In this document: piece after piece, positions 35,714 through 42,487 of the stretch | Numbering within the stretch: position 1 is the stretch's first letter | Layout: every line of letters begins with the position of its first letter | Assembly: GCF_013302895.1 (NCBI RefSeq) | Contig: NZ_VJOK01000001.1 | Span: forward strand, 5,322,793-5,368,705 | Origin: Streptomyces albus subsp. chlorinus | Lineage (GTDB): Bacteria; Actinomycetota; Actinomycetes; Streptomycetales; Streptomycetaceae | Direction of reading: 5' to 3' | Length of the DNA stretch: 45,913 nt | Translations under genes and position numbers: made by a program | The notes under the pieces: generated by a model | What the model was told of the DNA's origin: nothing | Databases searched by the model: none | The model's input: only the letters and a program-made list of their open reading frames with translations

Positions 35714-36589
35714 GTGAATCACCCGCGAATCGGCGTCGCCATCCTGACGATGGGCAACCGGCCTGCCGAGCTGATGGAACTGCTGGAGTCGGTCGCCGTG
35801 CAGGAGACGCCTGCTCAGCGGGTGGTGGTGGTGGGGAACGGGGCGCCGTTGCCAACGCTCCCGGAGGGGGTTACCGGCCTGGAATTGCCGGAGAATCTGG
35901 GCGTAGCTGGCGGCCGGAACGCCGCCTTGACCCGGCTGGCGGCCTTCGGGGACGTCGATGTGGTGGTGGACCTGGACGACGACGGGTTGCTGATCAGCCC
36001 GGACGTCTTCACCCGGCTCGTCGAGCTGTACGAGCGCGACGAGCGGCTGGGCGTCGTCAGCTTCCGCATCGCCGACGAGCGGGGCCGCACCCAGCGCCGG
36101 CACGTGCCGCGGCTGCGCGCAGGCGACCCGATGCGGGGCGGACCGGTCACCACGTTCCTCGGAGGTGGGCATGGGCTGTCGATGCGGATGTTGGAGGAGA
36201 TCGGCGGCTGGCCGGACGCCTTCTTCTACGCCCACGAGGAGACGGACCTCGCGTGGCGGGCCCTGGACGCGGGTTGGAAGGTGCTCTACGAGCCGGAGCT
36301 GGTGCTCCAGCATCCGTGGACGTCACCGACCCGCCACGCGGTCTTCCACCGCATGGTGGCACGCAACCGGGTGTGGCTCGCCAAGCGCCACCTCCCGCTG
36401 CCCCTCGTCCCCGCCTACCTGGGCACCTGGACGCTCCTCACCCTCGCCCGCACCCGCTCGTGGGGCGGGCTGCGGGCGTGGTGGGGCGGTTTCGCCGAAG
36501 GAGTGCGCACCCCCTGTCCGCCCCGCCGGCCGATGCGGTGGGCGACGGTGTGGCGCATGACCCGCCTCGGCCGGCCTCCGGTCATCTGA
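35714..36589 (+). CDS. Family 2 glycosyltransferase
   Basis: A 291-residue GT-A enzyme. It opens IGVAILTMGNRPAELMELLE, has ELPENLGVAGGRNAALTRLA and the metal-binding VVVDLDDDGLLIS, then GGHGLSMRMLEEIGGWPDAF and the acceptor-side YAHEETDLAWRALDAGWKVL, as in rhamnosyltransferase-like GT2 proteins. A short C-terminal region is Trp/Arg-rich and may lie on the membrane. The GTG at 35714 has GGAG 9 bases upstream. It ends directly against the convergent epimerase gene (stops adjacent). Together with the epimerase and acyltransferase it makes a small saccharide cassette. Confidence 0.9.
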   Translation: MNHPRIGVAILTMGNRPAELMELLESVAVQETPAQRVVVVGNGAPLPTLPEGVTGLELPENLGVAGGRNAALTRLAAFGDVDVVVDLDDDGLLISPDVFTRLVELYERDERLGVVSFRIADERGRTQRRHVPRLRAGDPMRGGPVTTFLGGGHGLSMRMLEEIGGWPDAFFYAHEETDLAWRALDAGWKVLYEPELVLQHPWTSPTRHAVFHRMVARNRVWLAKRHLPLPLVPAYLGTWTLLTLARTRSWGGLRAWWGGFAEGVRTPCPPRRPMRWATVWRMTRLGRPPVI

Positions 36590-37693
36590 TCAGGCGGTCG
36601 CAGCCTCGGACTCGGCTCGCAGCCACGCGGGGATCGCCTCGGGCGTCTTGTCCAGCCAGTCCGCGTAGCGGGCCACTCCGTCCTTGACGGTGATCGTGGG
36701 CCGCCAGCCGAGCACCGTTTCCATGCGGTGGGTGGACGCGTAGCCGCCGAGCAGGTCACCGGGTGGCATCGGCGTCTCCACGAACCGCGTGCCTGGGTAC
36801 TGCTCGGCGACCAGCTCGGCCACGGTGCGGATGCTGGTGGGGGTGCCGGTTCCGATGTTGACCGTCTCATTGTGGGCCCGCGGGGCGACAAGGGCCCGCA
36901 CGGTGGCGGCGGCGATGTCCTCGACGTGGACCAGATCCCGGACCTGGTGGCCGCCGCCATTGAGGTACAGGGGCAGCCCCAGAACGGCGCGGGTGGCGAA
37001 CCAGGCCACGACCCACGAGTGGCTGTTCTCCTTGATGACCTGCGGCTCTCCGTAGACGGAGAAGTACCGCACGACCGTGTATGAGGTGTCCACGGCGCCC
37101 AGCGTGAGAGCGGTCTGCGTCTCGCCCCACGCCTTGGTGTTGGCATAGACCGACATCGGCCGCAGTGGCGTTTGCTCGTGGAACTGCGGCGGGACCCGCC
37201 CGTAGACGGATTCCAGCAGCTTGCGCACGGTCCGGTATTCCTCGCACGGGCGTGCCCAGTCCTCCGGGTTACCGTTGCCGTAGACGCTGGCCGAGGAGAC
37301 GAAGACGAGGCGGCGGACCCGGTCGCAGGCGGCCACGGCATCGAGCAGCACTTGGGTGCCGGTGATGTTGGTGTGAATCGCTGCCGTGGGCGTGCGGGTG
37401 CAGGCGGCGACGTCGGCGAGGGCGGCGGCGTGGATCACGTAGTCGGATTCGGCCACCGCCTCCCTCACGACGTCCGGCTTCTGGATGTTGGCGACGATGA
37501 CGTTCGGGTCGGTAGGGTCGATCCCGAACACGTCGCGGTAGGTGTGGCGGGGATACGCATCCAGCGTGCACAACACACGCGGGCGGGCGCCCAATTGCGC
37601 GAGCTGGGCCGTGATGCGACTCCCGACCAGGCCAGCTCCTCCGGTCACCAGAACGGTCCGGTTGGCTACCTCTGACAGATACGTGGCACTCAC
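36590..37693 (-). CDS. NAD-dependent epimerase/dehydratase (extended SDR)
   Basis: A 367-residue extended SDR acting on a nucleotide sugar, by family a 4-epimerase, 4,6-dehydratase or decarboxylase. N-terminal Rossmann motif: TVLVTGGAGLVGSRITAQLA. Catalytic Ser region VFVSSASVYGNGN and Tyr-Lys in SVYANTKAWGE, followed by VVRYFSVYGEPQ and the substrate loop GGHQVRDLVHVEDIAAATVR. The GTG at 37693 has GGAGG upstream. It is divergent from the XRE regulator (211-base gap, with phased boxes at 37864-37890) and convergent with the glycosyltransferase. It probably supplies the sugar donor for that enzyme. Confidence 0.92.
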   Translation of the reverse strand: MSATYLSEVANRTVLVTGGAGLVGSRITAQLAQLGARPRVLCTLDAYPRHTYRDVFGIDPTDPNVIVANIQKPDVVREAVAESDYVIHAAALADVAACTRTPTAAIHTNITGTQVLLDAVAACDRVRRLVFVSSASVYGNGNPEDWARPCEEYRTVRKLLESVYGRVPPQFHEQTPLRPMSVYANTKAWGETQTALTLGAVDTSYTVVRYFSVYGEPQVIKENSHSWVVAWFATRAVLGLPLYLNGGGHQVRDLVHVEDIAAATVRALVAPRAHNETVNIGTGTPTSIRTVAELVAEQYPGTRFVETPMPPGDLLGGYASTHRMETVLGWRPTITVKDGVARYADWLDKTPEAIPAWLRAESEAATA

Positions 37694-37863
37694 GTTGCCT
37701 CCCTTGCGGTAGGTGGGAGAGCGAAGGCCGGGCCCTGGCTGGTACGGAAGTACGGGACCCGTGTCCTCCACGCGCCGGTGGATCGAAGCGCCCTACGGGA
37801 CTGCTTCCGGCGGCGTGAAGTGGAGTCAACTAGCTGACAGCAGGCGGCAATAGGCCCCACCAT

Positions 37864-37890
37864 GTAACCCTGCGTAGCCCTCTGTAACCC
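37864..37890. promoter_or_regulatory. Three phased GTARCCC boxes upstream of the XRE regulator
   Basis: GTAACCC at 37864, GTAGCCC at 37874 and GTAACCC at 37884 start exactly 10 bases apart, one helical turn. They end 14 bases before the regulator start, so they are well placed for autoregulation and possibly control of the divergent epimerase. Confidence 0.6.
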
Positions 37891-37904
37891 AGAGAGGGGG
37901 GACG

Positions 37905-39231
37905 GTGACGGAGTCGGAGGGGATGGCGGAGCTGATCCGCCAAGCCTGTGCGGAGCGCGGTTGGGGCCCATCCAAGCTTGCCCGGGAACTCGGTGTTGCC
38001 GCCGGGCGGGGACCACGGGGCATGTCACGTCAGTACGCACGGAAACTGCTGGCTGGAGAAAGGGCACCGGGGCAGTTGTGGCTCCCCGCGGTGACGGGTG
38101 TCTTAGGGGTTGAGCTGCCGGACCTCGGTTCCGGCACGCAAGCGGCTCCGGCCATGGATACCGTGGCCTCAGTCCTGGCCCTTGGAAGGAGCGATGTGAA
38201 CCGTCGGACTTTCCTGGCCGCTTCAGGCGGCGCACTGTCGTTTCTCGGCATCCCCGACGCCGACGCCGTCACCCGCCGGTGCCGCTCAGCTCCCGCTGAC
38301 GCGATACGAGTCGGCAAAGGGGAAGTACAGGCCATCAAGACCATGGTCAAGACGCTGGGCGACAACGCTGCCGAATACGGAGGCGGGCACGTCAAACACC
38401 TTGCCGTCCGCTACCTCACCCAGAACGCCGGCCCTTGGCTCAACGGTCGCTACAGCGAAGCCCACCGGGCGCGCCCTGTACGCCGCCACTTCCCAACTCG
38501 TCCATCTAATCGGCTGGATGTCGCAAGATGAAGGAGACGACAAGCGCCACCAGGACCTCACCCGCCACTACTACGCACACGCCTGGCGCCTCGCCGACGA
38601 AGCCCGGGAACCCGAACTCGCCGCAACCGCCCTGCGCGGCCTGGCCATTCAGTCCATCGCCCTCGGCCCCCGGCGACGAGCCGAATCGTATGCGCTCGCC
38701 GAGAAGGCCATGAGCTATACGAAGCACTTGAACGACCCACGGGCCCGCGCTTACTACGAGTCCACCTACGCAGAAGCCGCGGCCCTCGACGGCGACCGCG
38801 CCGCTGCGACTAAGGCGCTGTCCGCCTCCCAGACTCACATCGAGAGCACCGCCAGCGCACCTCCCGGCGAATCTTGGTCGTCCCACTTCACGATCGGACG
38901 CTGGGCCTACGCGTCGGGCATGATCCTGGCGAAGATGGGCGACCTGACCGCCGCGCAAGAACACGTGCAGCACGCGACGGAGACATACGGACTCGACCGG
39001 CGCCGCACCCGGGCAAATGTCCTCGGCCACCTCGGGGACATCCGCCTCCGTCAAGGCGACTTTGACGGCGCCCTAAGCGCCTGGTCGCAATTCCTGGACT
39101 GCGCCGAAGGAGTCCAGTCCGTGCGGGTACGGGACGCGGCAGAGGACATGCGCGTACGCCTGGCCCGGTATCCACACGACACCACCGCTCGCGAGCTATC
39201 CGAGCGTGCGTCCGGCCTGCTAATCACCTGA
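37905..39231 (+). pseudogene. XRE-type regulator with TPR domain, frameshifted
   Basis: A Streptomyces-type transcriptional regulator. From the GTG at 37905 (ATG at 37923 also possible) it has a helix-turn-helix, QACAERGWGPSKLARELGVA and MSRQYARKLLAGERAP, a twin-Arg-like linker VNRRTFLAASGGALSFLG, and then WLNGRYSEA. At CCC 38461-38463 the frame breaks; the next frame continues GRALYAATSQLVHLIGWMSQ and a TPR-like helical repeat region to 39231 (RADEARE..., DLTAAQEHVQHATETYGLDR). Removing one C joins both parts into about 441 residues. Either an inactive regulator or a one-base error. It would control the cargo genes of the island. Confidence 0.85.
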
Positions 39232-39255
39232 CGACGCCTTCGGACCCACCCGCGC

Positions 39256-39648
39256 TCACGGCCGCCATTCCTCTCGGTAGTCCGGGTGATCGGCGTAGGG
39301 CAGTGCGAGCAGGCGCAGCACCGGCTTGAGAACGCCGAGCTGTGCTTGAGCTGGCACTCGAAGTAGAAAGTCCTCCGATGCGGCCTCTTCGGTTGCCTGG
39401 GACGCCAGGGCGATAACACCGCGCTTGGCATTCACCTCGGTGAGGACGCGGGCCGGATCGTGCCGGACGACGTGATTGGCCACAGTGCAGTCGCCCGCGT
39501 AGAACTCGTCGCCGCCGACATCCACAGCGGCGGATGCACGCAGCTGCCATTCGAGGCTAGCCTCCGAGCCATCCCACCGGACAGATCGTGCCAGCGCTTC
39601 GTCTTCATCGAGCCGCGCCCGCAGGAACGCCACCAGGTCAGTCACCAT
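39256..39648 (-). CDS. DUF6221-like protein
   Basis: A 130-residue soluble protein, MVTDLVAFLRARLDEDEALA, with a central CTVANHVVRHDPARVLTEVN and C-terminal VLRLLALPYADHPDYREEW. This pattern matches the DUF6221 family, common in Streptomyces accessory regions and integrative elements; function unknown. It overlaps the upstream HTH gene by 11 bases and is presumably translationally coupled to it. GAGGAG lies 7 bases before the ATG. Confidence 0.82.
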   Translation of the reverse strand: MVTDLVAFLRARLDEDEALARSVRWDGSEASLEWQLRASAAVDVGGDEFYAGDCTVANHVVRHDPARVLTEVNAKRGVIALASQATEEAASEDFLLRVPAQAQLGVLKPVLRLLALPYADHPDYREEWRP

Positions 39649-40000
39649 CGCGCTGCTCCTCGGCCACGTTGAGGATCTCGAAGCTGAAGGGGACGTACTC
39701 ACGCGCGTCGTAGATCCCGTTGCGGATCTCCTCCGGGCTCACGTCCGAGTCCGCTTCGACACGCATCGTCAGGATGTAGTTCGTCACGCCAGTCTCTCCT
39801 CTGGGTTGCGAGACGAGGTCGGTTCGCTTGCCCGGCCGCTTCGGGTTCGCCGAGAAGAACGCGGCCACCTCGTCGGCACGGAACCGAGGACGCGTGCTGC
39901 CTTCGCCCTCAACAGGCTGCGGGAAGATCCCGCGCCGACGGTAGGCGTGGACCGTCTGCCGACTGACCCCGTGCTCCTCCGCGATATCGGTGACCGTCAT
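39638..40000 (-). CDS. Helix-turn-helix DNA-binding protein
   Basis: A 120-residue protein. The first 55 residues are a MerR/AlpA-like excisionase-type helix-turn-helix (MTVTDIAEEHGVSRQTVHAY, then RRRGIFPQPVEGEGSTRPRF and RADEVAAFF). The rest, TNYILTMRVEADSDVSPEEI to FSFEILNVAEEQRDGD, is a small alpha-beta domain. The ATG at 40000 is used; the ribosome site GGGGG is 10 bases upstream. Its first domain resembles recombination directionality factors and small phage regulators, so it is a candidate excisionase for the island, though the C-terminal domain is unusual for one. It begins 38 bases from the CRISPR-like repeat at 40038. Confidence 0.8.
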   Translation of the reverse strand: MTVTDIAEEHGVSRQTVHAYRRRGIFPQPVEGEGSTRPRFRADEVAAFFSANPKRPGKRTDLVSQPRGETGVTNYILTMRVEADSDVSPEEIRNGIYDAREYVPFSFEILNVAEEQRDGD

Positions 40001-40037
40001 CAAGCGCGGACCCCCTCTGGATCAGGGTTCTCGGGGT

Positions 40038-40125
40038 GTGGACCCCGCGCCTGCGGGGATGTTCCCCGGCCGCAGTGCTTGACGCGGCCAGGTCCCGGTG
40101 GACCCCGCGCCTCCGGGACGGACGG
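40038..40125 (+). CRISPR. Two-repeat remnant of a type I-E-like CRISPR array
   Basis: Repeat one (40038-40065) reads GTGGACCCCGCGCCTGCGGG then GATGTTCC. A 32-base spacer (40066-40097) follows, then repeat two (40098-40125), intact for the first 15 bases and degenerate after, as terminal repeats usually are. The 28/32 geometry is that of type I-E arrays. No cas genes are in the window, so the array is orphan here. Confidence 0.65.
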
Positions 40126-40671
40126 CCGCGTCCGGCGCTGGGCTGATGGCCGACGTGGTGCAACCAGAAACCAGAGTGAAAACGATGCACCTTCTGTGCC
40201 CGATGCACGGTGGCCAGGTAGGCATGCGGAGCTGGGCGTGTCCCGAGCCAGACAGGAGGAACGTGGTCCGAGCCCGCGTCCGCCCTCGACGGCGCAAGGA
40301 GGCCATTGTGCAGTGGGTCGACAACCGGTCGGTCGGTGCAGTGCCGTCGTCCTGTCCAGCCGCAAATTGGACGGCGGTTGAAGGGACGCTCAGGGACGTG
40401 CGATACGAGAGCGGGACATGTCTGGATCCATGCATGGGCTCTGGCCAGGCGCGATGCCACTCTGCGGCATCAGCGGGCTCGAGCCGACATGAAAGCCTGC
40501 GTGCTAGTGATGCGCAGGTCAACGGTTCGTCGTCTCAGGGGTTCTGGCGCACGGAGCCTCCCGCCATCGGCGACATCTCAGCGCTTTCGGCGTGGTCGGG
40601 AGACGCGTGCTCTTCGTGGCGCGAAGCTCTGTCCGTGACCGGATTACCGACCCGGCTTGGCGGCGATATCC
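40126..40671. other. Region without supported gene
   Basis: About 550 bases. Open frames exist on both strands but show neither codon bias nor a ribosome site, and none has recognisable protein character. GC content is lower than the backbone. It may be decayed coding sequence of the element. Confidence 0.4.
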
Positions 40672-40720
40672 CAGGGATTTTTCAGGGACTTTCAGCTCTG
40701 TCACAGGGAGTTCCCAGGGA
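40672..40720. promoter_or_regulatory. Four phased CAGGGA boxes beside the right repeat
   Basis: CAGGGA occurs at 40672, 40683, 40704 and 40715, giving intervals of 11, 21 and 11 bases, all on one face of the helix. The group lies 74 bases inside the right direct repeat. Its size, phasing and place are those of integrase arm or excisionase sites. Confidence 0.55.
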
Positions 40721-40758
40721 CGATCCGCCGTACAGAAGAGCAAGCCCGTGACAGAGCT
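40694..40758. repeat. Inverted repeat AGCTCTGTCAC near the right boundary
   Basis: AGCTCTGTCAC (40694-40704) and GTGACAGAGCT (40748-40758) are perfect 11-base inverted copies with 43 bases between. A third partial copy AGCTCTGTC lies at 40624-40632. They interleave with the CAGGGA boxes and may be a second class of protein-binding site. Confidence 0.55.
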
Positions 40759-40793
40759 GGAAGACATGAATCACCTGGTCGGAGCAGGTGCGG

Positions 40794-40839
40794 TCAGCAC
40801 TCGATGACGTTCACCGCGAGCCCGCCCCGCGCGGTCTCC
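40794..40839. repeat. Right direct repeat of the island (end of sdaA)
   Basis: Identical over 46 bases to 33405-33450. It contains the last 14 codons of sdaA (ETARGGLAVNVIEC) and the stop. This copy is in use by the present sdaA gene. Confidence 0.9.
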
Positions 40840-42176
40840 TTGTACTTGACCTTCATGTCGGCCCCCGTCTCGCGCATGGTCTTGATGGCCTTGTCGAGGG
40901 AGACGTGGTGGCGGCCGTCGCCGCGCAGGGACATGCGGGCCGCGGTGACGGCCTTGACGGCGGCCATGCCGTTCCGCTCGATGCAGGGGATCTGCACGAG
41001 CCCGCCGACCGGGTCGCAGGTGAGGCCGAGGTTGTGCTCGATGCCGATCTCGGCGGCGTTCTCGACCTGTTCGGGGCTGCCGCCGAGGATCTCGGCGAGG
41101 CCCCCCGCCGCCATGGAGCACGCCGAGCCCACCTCGCCCTGGCAGCCGACCTCGGCGCCGGAGATGGAGGCGTTCTCCTTGAAGAGCATGCCGATGGCGC
41201 CGGCGGCCAGGAGGAAGCGGACGACGGCGTCGTCGTCGGTGCCGGGGACGAAGTGGTGCGCGTAGTGCAGGACGGCGGGGATGATGCCGGCCGCGCCGTT
41301 GGTCGGCGCGGTCACCACCCGGCCGCCGGCCGCGTTCTCCTCGTTGACGGCCATCGCGTAGAGCGTCGTCCACTCCATGGCGTGCGCCTCGGCGCGCCCC
41401 TCGGCGCGCAGTTGCCGTGCCGAGGTGGCGGCGCGGCGGCGGACCTTCAGTCCGCCGGGGAGGATGCCCTCCTGCGCGAGGCCGCGCGCCACGCAGTCCC
41501 GCATGACCTGCCAGATCTCCAGCAGTCCCGCGCGGATCTCCTCCTCCGTGCGCCACGCCTTCTCGTTCTCCAGCATCAGCCGGGAGACCGACAGGCCCGT
41601 CTCGCGGGTCAGGCGCAGCAGGTCGTCACCGGTGCGGAAGGGGTGGCGCAGCACGGTGTCGTCCAGTTTGATGCGGTCCTCGCCGACCGCGTCCTCGTCC
41701 ACGACGAAGCCGCCGCCGACCGAGTAGTACGTCTTCTCCAGCAGCGGTGCGCCCGCCTCGTCGTAGGCGAACAGCGTCATGCCGTTGGCGTGGTAGGGGA
41801 GGGAGCGGCGGCGGTGCAGGATCAGCTGGGTGCGCTCGTCGAAGGCGATCTCGTGCGCGTCCCCGATCTCGGCGCCGAGCAGCCGCAGCCGGCCCTGCTC
41901 CCGGATGCGGGCCACCTTCTCGTCCGCGGTCTCGACGTCCACCGTGCGGGGGGACTCGCCCTCCAGGCCCAGCAGAACCGCCTTCGGCGTGCCGTGGCCG
42001 TGGCCCGTCGCGCCCAGCGAGCCGAAGAGTTCAGCCCGTACGGAGGCCGTGTGCGCCAGCGCGCCCTCGTTCTTCAGGCGCCGCGCGAACATGCGGGCGG
42101 CGCGCATGGGGCCCACGGTGTGGGAACTTGACGGTCCGATGCCGATGGAGAAGAGGTCGAAGACCGAGATGGCCAT
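40794..42176 (-). CDS. sdaA: L-serine ammonia-lyase (iron-sulfur)
   Basis: SdaA converts L-serine to pyruvate and ammonia using a 4Fe-4S cluster. The single-chain 460-residue form has an N-terminal beta domain (SVFDLFSIGIGPSSSHTVGP at the start) and a catalytic alpha domain with GAEVGCQGEVGSACSMAAGG and LGLTCDPVGGLVQIPCIERN, which hold the cluster cysteines. It ends VNVIEC; in type 2 enzymes the C-terminal Cys reaches back into the active site. AGGAG lies 9 bases before the ATG. It follows glyA, so glycine made into serine can be deaminated. Its 3' end is the integration point of the island and is supplied by the 46-base repeat. Confidence 0.96.
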   Translation of the reverse strand: MAISVFDLFSIGIGPSSSHTVGPMRAARMFARRLKNEGALAHTASVRAELFGSLGATGHGHGTPKAVLLGLEGESPRTVDVETADEKVARIREQGRLRLLGAEIGDAHEIAFDERTQLILHRRRSLPYHANGMTLFAYDEAGAPLLEKTYYSVGGGFVVDEDAVGEDRIKLDDTVLRHPFRTGDDLLRLTRETGLSVSRLMLENEKAWRTEEEIRAGLLEIWQVMRDCVARGLAQEGILPGGLKVRRRAATSARQLRAEGRAEAHAMEWTTLYAMAVNEENAAGGRVVTAPTNGAAGIIPAVLHYAHHFVPGTDDDAVVRFLLAAGAIGMLFKENASISGAEVGCQGEVGSACSMAAGGLAEILGGSPEQVENAAEIGIEHNLGLTCDPVGGLVQIPCIERNGMAAVKAVTAARMSLRGDGRHHVSLDKAIKTMRETGADMKVKYKETARGGLAVNVIEC

Positions 42177-42224
42177 GGTGCGGCTCTCCTTGCCCTGGTG
42201 GGCGTCTGCCTTTGTGGGGCGCGG

Positions 42225-42476
42225 GGGATGTGCTGGTTGCGGTGTGGGGTGTGCGGTGTGGGGTGTGCGGTGGGGCGGGTGGTGCGTGCGGGGCGGGGTG
42301 GTCCTCGGGCGTTGTCCTGTCCGGCTCTCGCGAGTCGGCCCGTCCGGCTCTCGCGTGTTGCCCTGTCCGGCTCTCCGGGTGGCGCCCTGCCCGCCCTCGG
42401 CATCGCCCCTGTCCGGCTCTCCGGGGGCGCCCCGCCCGGCCCTCCCCGCCCCGTGCGGGCCGGGGGAGCCGGACAG
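42225..42476. repeat. Simple repeats between glyA and sdaA
   Basis: The stretch starts with G/T-rich copies of GGTGTGGGGTGTGC (about 42238-42272) and then has five copies of (C)GTCCGGCTCTC at about 42317-42420. The last copy, CTGTCCGGCTCTCCGG, is complementary to CCGGGGGAGCCGGACAG just after the glyA stop, so a long hairpin is possible that could terminate glyA transcripts. No gene is present in this 311-base gap. Confidence 0.6.
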
Positions 42477-42487
42477 GAGCGCGGGCC

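Larger units (their letters stand above)
33405..40839. mobile_element. Putative integrated island in the 3' end of sdaA, integrase lost
   Basis: A 7.4-kb segment lies between two direct copies of the sdaA 3' end. Backbone genes outside (ltrA at left, sdaA-glyA-gcv at right) fit a core actinobacterial chromosome, whereas the inside holds decayed genes, CRISPR repeats, an XRE regulator and accessory sugar-modification genes, with several lower-GC stretches (for example 34300-34540 and 40130-40780). Integration by site-specific recombination at a gene end, keeping the gene intact, is the standard pattern for actinobacterial integrative elements. No tyrosine or serine recombinase, replication or transfer gene was found, so it is probably a fixed remnant or a satellite mobilised in trans. 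Confidence 0.7.

Noticed and set aside
40126..40751. Integrase gene remnant beside the right repeat
   Set aside because: I searched the frames for R-H-R-Y or serine recombinase motifs and saw none.
33405..40839. Complete prophage or conjugative element
   Set aside because: No recombinase, structural, tra or replication genes are present.
42225..42476. Origin-like iterons
   Set aside because: G/T-rich simple repeats and GTCCGGCTCTC copies with irregular spacing; no AT-rich unwinding region and no replication gene.
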